A stretch of DNA of 64,000 nt, taken from contig CM076945.1 of the NCBI GenBank assembly GCA_039566865.1, forward strand, positions 3,089,501 through 3,153,500, read 5' to 3'. The notes below the pieces were generated by a model. It ran no database searches and was not told the DNA's origin. It was given only the letters and a program-made list of their open reading frames with translations. Below are positions 45,601 through 54,776 of this stretch, piece by piece. The position numbers and the translations under genes were made by a program. Source of the DNA: Aurelia coerulea. Lineage: Eukaryota; Cnidaria; Scyphozoa; Semaeostomeae; Ulmaridae. Within the stretch, counting starts at the first letter, position 1; every line of letters begins with the position of its first letter.

Positions 45601-48600
45601 TAACCTCAGAATATCTTCTTGTCGTTTTTTGGCTGTTTCTTAAGATTTTAACGTATTTTTATAAGAAACTCTTGACTTGAAAACTGGAAGAAATTGTTGA
45701 TAACTGATTTTTGCACTTTCAATAATTAAGATCTGTTCCGTGGTATTTATACCGATTGAATCTTAGAAAGTTTAAGCGTTTAAAGGGTCTGTTTCATCCA
45801 GCATGCCTTGCACGCACCGTCTGTTGATGTCCCTTTGTTGCCGCCATTTTCATGGCCCATGAAAATGGCGGACAACAAAGGAACATCAACAGACGGCACG
45901 TGCAAGGAATGCTGGATGAAACAGACACTTTAAAAATGTCTGCAGAACTAACTTTTAAAATTTAAAATGTTTCTTTGGTTCATTTAGCCAGTCACAGCTT
46001 GGAAGCTCTGCTTTTAAGCCATAGATTGTTACAAAGTATCCTCAAACTTGCCAAGAGTCTTTTTTTACAGTTACGTGCTAATTTTCTATTCATATATCGT
46101 CACTCGACATATTCAACTAAAGCAAGAAACCAGGTTTTCTTCCTGGCAACAAAAATCAAAATTTCCTGCAAAACCTTGCCAAATTGCCTTGCAAGTAGGA
46201 TTGTAAGTTGCTATATTCCACTGGGTATAAAATTTCTTCTAGCATACCTAAATTCCTTCCAAAATGAGCTTGCAGACCAACACAGGAATAATGTCCATGC
46301 ATTCTTTGACAATGCTAACGCAATGCTTATATTTCTACTTGAAAACAGCTAATCGTATTAATCAACAAGGAAATGTGTGGGCATTTTGATATTAGGGGAG
46401 GCCGGGGCTTTTTGTAACTCATTTTGGAAAAAATGGCATGTTTGTCCTTAAACGCAACATGCAGGTTCTTCGTGCTACCACCATTTGCCAGGTTTGGCCA
46501 TTGGCTGCCGAATGCAATTTATCTTTTGTTGGTGGGGCTACTGTTTTCTCGCAATTGGGAAATAAAATTGAGATTGAAGAGTTGCGACTTGCCTGGGCAT
46601 GGGGCAAGTTGTGACAGACACCGAGGAAAATTGAAAAACATAAAACAAAGCAAATTGATGGTTCTAAATACTGTATCAAAACTTGAGGTGTTGGTACATC
46701 CCTTGAACTCATAAACTTACAACACCCGGCAAAATAAGGCTTTGAGCCATGAAACATTTACCTCGATATTTTAGGCTACCTTAAAAGTCCATCTCAAAGT
46801 TGAATAATCTAGACTTCAATGACAAATTCTTAAAATGTAATGTTGTGTCATTCTAATACACAATTGTTCAATAACGATAACAAAGTACAAAATAAAAGCA
46901 TTCTGATAAAATTTTTCATTTGGTAGACATTCTCGTTAGTGTTTTAACTTGCCACAGGCTGACAAACAATAACAGCTTGCATTATTTTTCATGCAGTTTA
47001 AACCTAACCTTTTACTCTTCAAACAGCTACTCTCGCGACAATTCTTTTAAAAAATGTTGGAGGCCCCTTGCCTGTGCTTTTTACCGGTCGGAGGCACTAA
47101 AAAATCTTTTCCAGCCCTGCCCTGGAGACAAAATCGGTCGTTTGAGGTAAATTTTCTAGTACTCTCACTAAAACTGAAATGGATGCTAGAATACTTCAGT
47201 TATTCGCAATTTTTTTTGATAAATCAGTTGTGGGGATGTCCGTCCAGAGTTGTTTACATGTTTAGGCACATAGCTTGTTTGGGGCCGGAGCTGCGTTCAT
47301 TTTCCGGTCGAAGAACATTGACCTTCGTTGAAATATCTATAGAAATCGCTACAAACGAGATATACAGATAAGAATTTCAGCAATTATGCATACTGACCTC
47401 AGCAATAACCCAAACTCCTTTACTGCTATCATATCTCAAAATTGGAGGCAATTTCTAATGATTTCTGGTAGAGATATCATTTGGGCCTAAGCTTGTCCTC
47501 GCTTAAAACTCATTCCATTGCACTTAAAAAGTAGTGGTAAAATTCTTGAGCTAGATGATGCACTTACCCATTACTCAGACACCAGTTTGACTTCGTTTGC
47601 CTTCTTCAATTTGCCAAATTTTTGTAAGAAACAACCAGTTGTGGGCGAATTGCAAAAACTTTCCTCGGTCCATATTTTTATCTGCACAGTCTCTCCGCTT
47701 CAAACAACAAACAGTGAACTTTGTATCATAAAAGTCTTGCATCACAAAACATTCCTACAGAACGATTCCATGCGCCTTAGCGAGGCACTTGTGAATTGTT
47801 TTCACGCATTTGGTTCAATCAGTCAATGCAAACAAACAAAAGAGCAAAATCGGGTCTCTTTTTTAGCGAACCCAAAACAATGTTTTTGTTCTTTTTATGT
47901 TTTGCATTGATTGAAATAAGAACGAAAAGAACGAAATGCGTGAATACAATTCACGAGTGCCTCGCTAAAGCGCATGGAATCGTTCAAAAGGAATGTTCTG
48001 TGATGCAAGACTTTTATGATACTATGTCAAAGTTCACTGTTTGTTGTTTGAAGCGGAGAATCTGTGTAGAGAAAAATATGGACCGAGGAAGCTTTTTGCA
48101 ATTCGCCCACAACTGGTTGTTTCTTACAAAAATTTGGCAAATTAAAGAAGGCAAACGAAGTCAAACTGGTGTCTGAGTAATGGGTAAGCGCATTATCTAG
48201 CTCAAGAATTTTACCATTACTTTTTAAGTGCAATGGAATGAGTTTTAAGCGAGGACAAGCTTAGGCCCAAATGATATCTCTGCCAGAAATTGTTCAAACA
48301 ACAACTTTCATATTGAAAAAAATACGAAAATCCTATGTGACCTTTCGAAAAACTGCAAAAATCATCGTTTTGTTTACATTTTGACGACGGAGCCCCTTTA
48401 ACATGTATACAGTAAATTCAAACCTTTGTTCTGGACCAACTTCAGGTGGCTTCGCCAAGTTTAAAATTGATCTCTTCTTTAGTCTCCCTTTTCCAATAAG
48501 TCTTTCGCTCCTCCTTCCACTCAATACATCTTCTCTTCTCATCCAGGAATTGAATAAATTAGACGTTTTTTCATCCTCTTTATTGAGGACCTATGAGAAA

Positions 48601-51600
48601 TAATTACAGTGGGCCATAAGCATAGGGATCAAAGGGCAGACAAATTTGGTGAAAGGACACAAATGAGAGTCCCAAACTAAAGTTAGACAACAATGACAAC
48701 CTACAGTAGCTCTCAACATTGTTTCAATAGGCAAAGGTAAATAGGTTTGTATATGAATACCGAATGCACACAGTTGAACCAGCTTTATCTATTTCAGGCT
48801 ACGTTTCAACCAATCAAATGCATTTCATTTGTTAGATTGACCAATTAGGAGAACCAATCAAATGCATTTGATTTGTTAGATTGAGCAATTAGGATGTCCT
48901 TTTCGGCAACCTGGTTTAGTTTAAGCTGGTTTTACTTGCAGTGTGAATGAGGTATTAATCTTTCACAAAAAGGTTGAATTAAAGGTTGATTCTAGGATTT
49001 TTTGGAAATTCTTTGTTTTCAGTTTTTAGAGTTATGAACGAGTTTCTTAAAATTTTCGTTTTCAAAAACATTGACAATGATAAAAAACGTCGATCAAATT
49101 TTCTAAAGACTGGACATGAATGAACAAAGAGACAGGGTTTTTGTGGTGACTTGGGATTTAAAAATCGATTAATTGTAATCTGCTGCACGAGCAACAGTTC
49201 TATCTTGGGAGAAATGTGAAATTACTTTCAGTTGATACAAAGAAATGTTTTAATTTTCAAATTTCATTAAATTTATGCTTTGAGGCAGGTTGTGTTCCTG
49301 TTTTAAAGGGGTTAAAAGACAAATAGGGCAGGCAATTTGTTGCAACTACTGCAGAATTTTTCAACAGGCCAGTCGTTGAACCAATCCTCATACAGAAGTT
49401 GACACTATTAAAGTTCTAAATCCCCAAATTCTCTTGAAGAAGCTTGCTTATAGCTCTAAAAACAGAAAACTTTGCAAAAATCCTATCAGGTTATTTGCTA
49501 GGGGTTAACTTATATCTTCAAATTGGCTCAACGTGTACGATTTATCATGGACTGCCAACAGTGCATTGTTTATTTGGCGCACACATTGTTTATTTGGCGT
49601 ATAACAAGAAAAATACACACAGGCAAAGCATTGTTTCTTTGGCAATGTATTGTGCATTCATGACACGTGGCCAACTTTGATTTTAATGAGAATTCATAAA
49701 TTTTCCGGCTCTTTACAGATGCAAGCTTTTAACTCTGGACAAACCTTTGACATCTGGACATCAGAAAACAAATGGAAACATTTACTGAACGATGTCGCTG
49801 ATGTTGCCAATCAGACAGAGACAGTATGGGGATGCATTGGAAGAGTTGAGATGAGTTCAACTTTTCCAAACGTCGCTGACCAGTCGCCTTATGTACAGTC
49901 GCAGACTGCTACAAGCAAGATTTTGTTATAGAAACATGATTTTTGGCTGCACTGCACGGCGACGTCAGGCACTGAAAATCGATCCCAGCAAAGCAAGAAA
50001 ATATGTTTCCGGAAGAGCATAACAATCCCCAATCGGTCGGGGATTAAAGTTTATAACGTGTTGCTGACCGTTCAGATTATATGGAAATACGTCTTCCGAT
50101 CAATCGGGGATGCATCGCAGACGCATATTGCCAATCATGCGACATGTTGCTGACTGTTATGATAATATGGAAACCAGGCTTTGCTCATCCATGATAATAA
50201 AACAAATGTATCACCTTGTTTCTGCTGAGCTTCTTTAAGATTGATGCCAGCTGTTCTGGGTCTTTGTTGCTAAGCAGTCCATCACCCTTAGCTGCATAGA
50301 AAAAATGCAACAATCTGAACTTATTCTACTGGGAGAAGGGTTTAATTCAAGCAATAGCAACTGAAATACTTGCTTTTACAATTCAAAGTTCAGTCAAACA
50401 TGAAAATAGTAATTCATTTTTTAAGTTTTGGTGCAGTAAATTTACCTTCGGCAAGGCATGAGAGCCTCAAAATTTAAAAGAAAGGAAAATTGGGAAAGGA
50501 AAAGAGAGAAAGAAGATTAGAAAAATCTCTTTCCTCCTTCATTTGCCCTTTTTCTTGTTCTGTTATCCTTTTGCTATGGTACCAAGCGTTTCGGGATTTC
50601 TTCTTTGAATACTTGTTGCCTACAACATGCTCCTACCACACCAGGGTTTCTCTTGGATTATTTTGCAGACACCTTTACTTTGAATGAAATATTTATTCAA
50701 TTCAATACTATCACCTTGATAATTGTTCTAGCCTGTGAGTGGAGCAACCTACCTCACTGGCTGTGAGTGAAGCAAGCTACCTCTCTCTGGCAGAGTGAAT
50801 AAGCCCAGAGCTACTCACTCCTCCAGAGAGATAGCTTGCAGCAAGGTATCCAGAAAAAGGTGTTAAATATGTTAATATGATGCAGAATAAACATTCTCAC
50901 ATTTTTCCAAAGCTTTGGTTGGACTCGGTGAATTGTTGTCCCATGTAATTTCTGGTCCTGAGTCACTAGCATAACCGTTTCCCCATGCTGCCAGTCTCCT
51001 TGGAGTCTTTCTCAGTCGCACTGCAAAAGAAACAAATATGACACTTTATACTGCATGGATTGGGACATGGGCATGTGCCTGGGTTGCCCACCCTTACTGT
51101 ATATCCTTATAGTACATAGGATGCCTCCGAAATGTTTTGGTGAGGATACCAAGAACCATCCCTTTTCTTAGCCTGTGTGTAGTCTTTCTTTTGTGAATTG
51201 AAAGAAACAGAAAGTATAACAACTGTGCAGCACCAATAGATTTCAGCAAAATGAAATCAATGAACGTAATCTGTTCTATCAAACTGTTCAATTTCAAACA
51301 AAAACAAAGCAAAGAATGCTTGTTTTGTAGGCTAATTGTGTTGCTGTAAATTGTTGCAGTAAATTGAAAGTCGGATGATTACATTGCAGTTTGAAAAATC
51401 TCTAACCAGGTTCTAATTGGTTCATATCACAATGAAGGACAGGTAATACCATTGTTTAGATTTTTGTTGAGAGGACATGTGACAATTCATTTTAAGGTGA
51501 TTTTCTCTTGTATAATGTGATATGCTTTTGCTATCATTTGGAGAACTGTCCATTGAACAATCAAATGCAGCAAGAGGTGAATTATTAGGGGGCAAAGGGG

Positions 51601-52568
51601 GACAAAATTTTGTTTCCAAGAAGAAAACCCTGAGCCATACAGGCATTATTTTGGGAAAAAACAACTTCTTTTCTGTTTGGTAATGGTCCAAAACTTTTCA
51701 TGCCTTCGGTCCCCATTTTTGCACCCCCTGTACGAGCTGCCCCCTTCAGATTCAGAAAAGGTCCCATATTGAATTCAGCCTGCAAAGGCAAAGATAAGTA
51801 AAGTTAAGTCTCAAGATGAAAGCCTTTCTCTCGATTTGTTTACCTATTTAGAGAGCTCAGAGACTTCCTCTAATCATCAGAGTTATCGTCAGTCTTAATA
51901 CAATCCAGTCTGCAGCAGTATGGCAGTTCTTGATGAGATCTTGCGCATGCAGACCAACGTAGAAGTGGTGTGCTCACGTGTGAGGTCTTTCACTCTTTTG
52001 TTTTCAAAGTAGTGAACGAAAGATTTCGTTGACAATTGGCGTGTACGTACAATTCTTGTACAAAATCTTGTGCGTGCATTTGCCACACTCTGCTGCAGAC
52101 TGGTACTGTTTCCGGCATCTTCAAGTTTAATGTATTTCTGTGTTCTACAGTATTTTGTAAGTATTTAGTTGTAATGTAATTGTGTAGGATTGTAGTTAGG
52201 ATCGGTTGATTAACCTCGATTTTCTCTTTAGGATAGGATATTCTAGACCATTGAAAATGGAAGAATTAGGCCTATAATAATAGGCCTAATCATGAACAAA
52301 ATAACAAATTCTCAAAATTATCACCTAAAGCGTTTGGAAACTGTGCCCTGGTCGGTGTTTTCAAAGGCTGATTGCAACTTTTATCCGACGGAGAATGTTT
52401 CTTGGTTCTTCTAAGTGAAATTTTTGTTCTTGTTTCAGGTGTCTTTTCGTTATCTTTCTTTGCTTCAGTTGTGGTGGCTCTCTTCGTCTGACGACCGTCT
52501 AGGCCTAGGCCTAAAGCTCTTCGTTTCCTCATGGGAAAGTGGCTGGTTATGGGCATATCTGATGCCAT
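36646..52568 (-). CDS. ETAA1: ETAA1 orthologue, RPA-binding activator of ATR (7 exons, 1,353 aa)
   Basis: ETAA1 is recruited by RPA to stalled forks and activates ATR-ATRIP. Exons: 52568-52325, 51020-50901, 50291-50215, 48590-48424, 44690-44599, 40486-37337, 36857-36646. All borders are GT/AG, every phase agrees, and the sum is 1,354 codons including the stop. Exon 1 is basic. Exon 2 has TPRR...EITWDNNSP, matching the FWDxNSP motif of the ATR-activating domain; W108 aligns with the activating Trp (W107 in human, as I recall). Exon 4 has NKEDEKTSNLFNSW, matching the following conserved block. Exon 6 is long, disordered, and has at least seven acidic D/E clusters. Exon 7 ends with YTMQDIEKKKAEAKRKLQQK, an RPA32-binding helix of the SMARCAL1/TIPIN/ETAA1 type. 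At 1,353 residues it is longer than the human protein (926). Introns hold many mobile elements. Confidence 0.85.
37337..40486 (-). CDS. ETAA1: Giant 3,150-bp exon 6 of ETAA1
   Basis: The acceptor CCCCTAG precedes 40,486 and the donor TCAA|GTAAGT follows 37,337. The frame is open for 1,049 codons. It is rich in Asn, Asp, Lys and Ser, with no globular domain. Acidic clusters recur (for example EWGEDMFIDDEDL, DEFCDDFADLLDDDF, DDDFWDDIEI), separated by basic Asn-rich spacers. The last one sits next to the C-terminal RPA-binding exon, in the place where the vertebrate protein has its first acidic RPA-binding motif. The apparent upstream extension of the frame to 40,634 is intron. Confidence 0.85.
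41036..41173 (+). repeat. Left 138-bp terminal inverted repeat
   Basis: It differs from the right TIR at 3 of 138 positions by eye: one at AG/GG after ACATCC, and two in GTGTGTGT/GTGTGAGG. The inner end folds as GGGCGGAGGC (41,142-41,151) with GCCTCCGCCC (41,164-41,173). The alternative GCGGAGGC/GCCTCCGC palindrome (41,144-41,159) competes. ACGT repeats lie at about 41,066-41,083. Confidence 0.92.
41224..41595 (-). CDS. Element ORF A, 123-aa unknown protein
   Basis: It starts at ATG 41,595, directly at the edge of an 88-base leader that also precedes ORF B. Acidic, with MDDMIYFDFSDKWNF near the start, an EWCGRRTYGRRTMG segment in the middle, and a KEQRDVDEKDVDTTDEE run toward the C terminus. 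No signal peptide or membrane segment. I recognise no family. The shared leader argues that it is a real gene. Confidence 0.6.
   Translation of the reverse strand: MSNMDDMIYFDFSDKWNFRDINDITMNFDIDPESGTINVYMEWCGRRTYGRRTMGINGVKRKVENIMDSCVYIPKETEKEQRDVDEKDVDTTDEETNYCRVYDVNGGTFETLNMVNMMYINNG
41592..41680 (-). promoter_or_regulatory. Leader/promoter repeat, copy for ORF A
   Basis: It aligns with 42,063-42,150 over about 88 bases with scattered mismatches. On the minus strand it ends in CAACACACAATTACG directly before the ATG of ORF A. It contains an AT-rich ATCATATAATAAG stretch about 50 bases upstream of the ATG, a possible TATA-like core. Confidence 0.6.
41795..42064 (-). CDS. Element ORF B, 89-aa unknown protein
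   Basis: ATG at 42,064, in the same position relative to the leader repeat as ORF A. Contains HLSDDEWGQWKKMTRED and ends with a polar tail. No known domain, signal peptide or membrane segment. ORFs A and B are not similar to each other, so the leader was duplicated without the coding part or the proteins have diverged beyond recognition. Confidence 0.55.
   Translation of the reverse strand: MAHFTAVSKAREISRASAYPYEIITPKIAIHPNIIASDKKQNCEEHLSDDEWGQWKKMTREDYYPATLGELIWCMPEKNKKTSSMDVYV
42063..42150 (-). promoter_or_regulatory. Leader/promoter repeat, copy for ORF B
   Basis: Second copy of the repeat at 41,592-41,680. It also sits between ORF B (minus) and the large ORF C (plus, ATG 42,184), so it may work as a divergent control region. 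Confidence 0.6.
42184..43806 (+). CDS. Element ORF C, 540-aa half-RING coiled-coil protein
   Basis: The start is the ATG just before CSHFLCTTC; the frame upstream of it has no other ATG. Residues 3-45 hold C-x-H-x2-C-x2-C and CPVC, the second half of a C3HC4 RING finger. The first Cys pair is missing, either lost or in an unseen 5' exon. A long predicted coiled coil follows (about residues 65-150, KMENVKLIAKILNMEK...), then helical sequence, a Pro-rich basic linker (KKRPPPPQEC, APPPAKKSF) and a C-terminal Cys/His-rich region (CWVWNE, KCMLGPH, CMLEHRCM, GLCLARNH). RING plus coiled coil suggests a ubiquitin ligase or regulator like some large-DNA-virus proteins, but I cannot name a family. Frame fully open. 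Confidence 0.75.
   Translation: MTCSHFLCTTCFYKLTHNDLNGQLLRTIRCPVCQERDFPAENDTNATMHKFTLLKALNESEHIRQQAKSDIMETKIMKDKDAEITSLKMENVKLIAKILNMEKINSNLTSLAAQAKEIEQLTMSKNAAMELLEKNRRQLDSSHNTLCFALGTMQADIMQKLNVIATEAIGLPERVRTDLENKLTYDFSKTLKKLGCIEHDNAVKTLASIHGAEHILNKSCVREALLADVSSHAHDHEECQKDLFRMTKLIADVNNGITTLTGLHALSEKVLKKEHMIQFQLPAAAEQLLSHDINYNTFISNTLRSTEKKIHAFANALGITAREEMIKKRPPPPQECDTDDDNTAPPPAKKSFAPVNTFTQTSSSEPTYQLLKAPKKIVTPPPSKYDVCAKIDMATQTDPPLYTTPITHAVNFMNDKRKMLQDAENQVLEVLQQMKEAALLNSTQAFHCWVWNEINPKDETPLKSIKCMLGPHVSGVDAPQRCMLEHRCMASLAHGGLCLARNHTYVQHILFYDMPLDKATILWKHDVITREQFKLVKTLD
43831..43950 (+). CDS. Element ORF D, 39-aa peptide
   Basis: ATG 24 bases after the stop of ORF C, in the same direction. Contains VIATIERYGLIDSYQLP and an Asp-rich tail. 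It could be a separate small gene, or the former C terminus of ORF C cut off by a stop and frame change. Low certainty. Confidence 0.35.
   Translation: MSKSDVIATIERYGLIDSYQLPVIENTDIIDFDYFKSKK
44001..44210 (-). CDS. Element ORF E, 69-aa peptide with a hydrophobic segment
   Basis: Minus strand, ATG at 44,210, near the right TIR. A hydrophobic stretch GCLFIIYIVASSMIFKMLL could be one membrane helix, and the C terminus is basic (RLPKRVRGSYKRNRH). It converges on ORFs C and D. It could be a chance frame. Confidence 0.3.
   Translation of the reverse strand: MPPCPSILMGWCASCLQNHIFVSYHFSGCLFIIYIVASSMIFKMLLIMYFALRLPKRVRGSYKRNRHII
44280..44417 (-). repeat. Right 138-bp terminal inverted repeat
   Basis: Inverted copy of 41,036-41,173 with the same hairpin and ACGT tract. 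Equal length and about 98% identity suggest recent insertion or active correction between the ends. Confidence 0.92.
45089..45293. mobile_element. Left part of a split TTAA MITE
   Basis: TTAA plus AGGGGCTCC, then sequence that follows the intact copy at 60,090-60,417 for about 205 bases. It stops at GTTCAAACAA (45,284-45,293). The remainder resumes at 48,292. Confidence 0.75.
45392..47120. mobile_element. hAT-type element, 1,729 bp, perfect 8-bp target duplication
   Basis: CAGGGCTGGAAAA-type left end and TTTTCCAGCCCTG right end are inverted. CCCTGGAG is duplicated at 45,384-45,391 and 47,121-47,128. GTCGGTCGGAGGC near the left recurs as CCGGTCGGAGGC near the right. Small open frames (45,975-46,352; 46,424-46,714) show no transposase signature. 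Confidence 0.8.
45779..45934. mobile_element. Near-perfect hairpin MITE, 156 bp
   Basis: TTTAAAGGGTCTGTTTCATC and GATGAAACAGACACTTTAAA bound arms that are almost perfect inverted copies, meeting at GCCATTTTCATGG/CCATGAAAATGGC. It lies within the 1.7-kb hAT-type element. Confidence 0.8.
47461..48290. mobile_element. 830-bp foldback element with about 330-base arms
   Basis: ATTTCTGGTAGAGATATC on the left and GATATCTCTGCCAGAAAT on the right are the ends of two long, highly similar inverted arms. Open frames in both arms (47,518-47,910 plus and 48,027-48,233 minus) are mirror images of each other, which explains why near-identical peptides appear on opposite strands. They are not genes. Confidence 0.8.
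48292..48401. mobile_element. Right part of the split TTAA MITE
   Basis: Continues the copy interrupted at 45,293: CAACTTTCATATTGAAAAAA through GACGACGGAGCCCCTTTAA. Its end is only 22 bases from the 5' splice site of ETAA1 exon 4. Confidence 0.75.
48990..49584. mobile_element. Decayed mariner-like MITE in ETAA1 intron 3
   Basis: Two segments (48,990-49,195 and 49,420-49,584) follow the MITE at 29,105-29,706, ending in GTGCATTGTTTATTTGGCGC. They are separated by about 220 bases of other sequence. The left terminus is lost. Confidence 0.55.
49585..50214. other. ETAA1 intron 3, remainder
   Basis: An open plus-strand frame at 49,650-49,931 shows no domain. Its start shares words with 16.7 kb, so I treat it as repeat-derived. 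No further ETAA1 exon is needed here, because the phases of the flanking exons join directly. Confidence 0.35.
51021..52324. other. ETAA1 intron 1, nothing else recognised
   Basis: No exon is needed: exon 1 ends in phase 1 and exon 2 completes it. No bounded repeat seen. Confidence 0.4.
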
Positions 52569-52916
52569 CCTATGCTTTAACCTACTCTGCAAAGCTGCAT
52601 CTTTGTCTGGAATGCATTTGAATTATTTTTATCTGCACTCTTGCGTCTGTTTCTGTATATTTGTATTTTCTAACTTGCTGTGACGGGGTCCAAGATGGCT
52701 GCCAATCCTCGTTGTGTTTATGATTGCGAAAAAGGCGCGCTATGAATCACAGGGAGTCTAGATGTTAGAATTGGGCACAGTGCTGCAGTCACAGGTCAAA
52801 AAGAGATCCAAATTTTGATTCGCTCCAAGAATTTGACCAATCACATTGAGTTAAAATAAAAACATTGCCAAGGAAGTCAGTCACTGACCATCTATCTCAC
52901 ACGTATTTCATGAAAG
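52569..52916. promoter_or_regulatory. 5' flank of ETAA1 with a YY1-like site
   Basis: About 125 bases upstream of the ATG lies CAAGATGGCTGCC (52,691-52,703, plus strand), the core of YY1-type sites common in TATA-less promoters of housekeeping genes. No TATA box is evident. Transcription start not determinable. Confidence 0.3.
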
Positions 52917-53855
52917 TAGGGTAGGGTGGGGGTAATGAGGGTCTACGGGGTAAAGTGGGTCTACTGAGCTTTTCGCTAGAAATATCCTTCCTCGTTAAAT
53001 GGAAGAAAGGCTGGCTATTTTTCTTTTAATGTCTACATAATAAACTACCTTTTTACATAAAACATTCGTCTTAGATGTATCTCCATTCATTTTATAAAAT
53101 TTAATGACCATGAGGTAAGAGTTTGGTCTTTTACAAATAAAATAACGTTTGTTTCGAAGTCATTGACGCTATTGTTCTTTTTATTTTTATTTTTTTACCA
53201 GGTGGGGTAATGTGGGCCTACTGAGAATTCAGCCATAATTCAAATTCAACGAAGCCTTGAGTTGCTTAAAATTTTCGCACTTATATTCATCTTGCCACGT
53301 TGTTTTCTGTCTAAAATGTGAAAACGGGTTTCCTATTACCGCAGTTGCTGTCTGGTAACCAGTAAATTGGAGTAAACATACTGCAAAAATCTTTTTTTGA
53401 CTGTTATTATCAAATTCGAACACTAACTTGCAAGTCGCAACGATGGTGGATCACTGCATAATGACCGTAGTTTTATTTTCGTCGCGGGAACGGATTGCTT
53501 GCGATAAAAGGCAAAGACAGTGATTTTATTGAATAGAGAACATTTGGGAAATGTAAATCCATTAATTTTTTTAATCATTTAGCCTTTCATATTCCGATTT
53601 AATACACGTTTTGAAAATAGACCCACTTTTCCCGCTCGTCGGAAAAAGTAGGCCTATTTTAGTTGCCAAAAGAGAAAATGTTTTAAAAATATTTAACTGC
53701 CTTTGTCAGAGCTGAGATTTTTTCCCAAGAAAGAAGAAGCACTGAATGTCAATTAAACGAAACTTTTGAAATGTTTTGCATTTTAGTCTCGTTTTACCAG
53801 CTATCCATTTTGAGATTTTGCTCATTTTAGACTCAAATTACCCCACCCTACCCTA
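52917..53855. mobile_element. 940-bp TIR element with TAGGGTAGGGTGGGG ends
   Basis: GTAGGGTGGGGGTAATG on the left and ATTACCCCACCCTACCC on the right are inverted. An internal ACCAGGTGGGGTAATGTGGGC (around 53,200) and AAAAGTAGGCC repeat the terminal theme. It has no ORF of note and no sure target duplication. Confidence 0.6.
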
Positions 53856-54359
53856 AGGTACGTGTACCGTACCTACTCACAACCCTGTTCCTAAAAGATC
53901 ATTGATTTAGCAAAACATCAGTTTTGTTTGTTTGCCCTCACGCAATCAAAGTTTGCGTTCATATTGACTCCAGTGGTTTTAGCAAATTCAGCTTTATTGA
54001 CTAAAGTTTCAGATGAACAAGGACAGCTGGGCATATCCTAGCGTACAGCCAAATCTTTATTTCCTTGGGTATCTAAATCTTTATTTTCACATTATTGACC
54101 GTATTCCAATCAATTCCACGACATCAGAGCATGCATTCTTGTGAGTATTGAAGATATAATGTGTTAGTTGCAAGGCTCTGAAATTTTTAAACCGAGCTCT
54201 CTCTGGCTCTTTTACGAGTATACGAAATTTAGAGTTTTTTTTAAGTTCTAGTACCAGCTCCAACAGTGAAAGAAATTTGCAGTTTCAAACGTACCATCAG
54301 AAGGTTAGTTTGGTATTCTGAAATCTGGTGGGAGTTAACAAATTTGTGGATGTCAAATC
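53856..54359. other. Intergenic or intron upstream of the C2 gene
   Basis: The first exon of the C2 protein gene should lie in or left of this region. I could not identify it. Confidence 0.3.
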
Positions 54360-54629
54360 CCGTGGCAGAGCCAGGGGGGGGGGCAAGTCCCCCACTATTC
54401 TCTGAGGTCACTCTTCCAATTCGTCTAAATCCGTTGAGAAAATGTCTTAGGAGGGGCTAGGTAGGTATCTTTAGAGCTTGATAGACAAAGAAGGGTGTTT
54501 CCTTAGGGTAAAAAGGGCATTTCCTGAGCATAAAAAGGGCGTAGTCTTGACAATTTTCCTGGGGGCTTCGCCCCCAGACCCCCATCTTCCTTCGTCCCCT
54601 CCACTTTTCTGAGGCTGGCGCCGCCACTG
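54360..54629. mobile_element. hAT-type MITE, 270 bp, 8-bp target duplication
   Basis: The left end CCGTGGCAGAGCCAGG and the right end, which reads CAGTGGCGGCGCCAG inverted, correspond. GTCAAATC is duplicated at 54,352-54,359 and 54,630-54,637. Long G tract just inside. Confidence 0.75.
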
Positions 54630-54776
54630 GTCAAATCCATTAGTTACAAGTTTTACTTTATACCATCAGTTGCGATGTTACGAGTCAATATTTTATGAGC
54701 TTACTTGTTATATCAGGAGTTATATTATAAGTCACGAGCGATACATCAATTTAATACCAGCTTCTTTTCATTTCAG

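Larger units (their letters stand above)
45294..48291. mobile_element. 3-kb composite insertion that splits a MITE
   Basis: It is bordered by the direct repeat GTTCAAACAA (45,284-45,293 and 48,292-48,301), which looks like a target duplication of 9-10 bp. Inside are a hAT-type element (45,392-47,120), a hairpin MITE and an 830-bp foldback (47,461-48,290). It is unclear whether this arrived as one unit or as successive nested insertions. Confidence 0.55.

Noticed and set aside
47518..48233. Near-identical peptides on opposite strands, looking like a duplicated gene pair
   Set aside because: They are mirror images from the two arms of one foldback element, with no domain.
49650..49931. 93-residue plus-strand ORF as a gene
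   Set aside because: No domain or splice context, lies inside an ETAA1 intron, and its start resembles a repeat at 16.7 kb.
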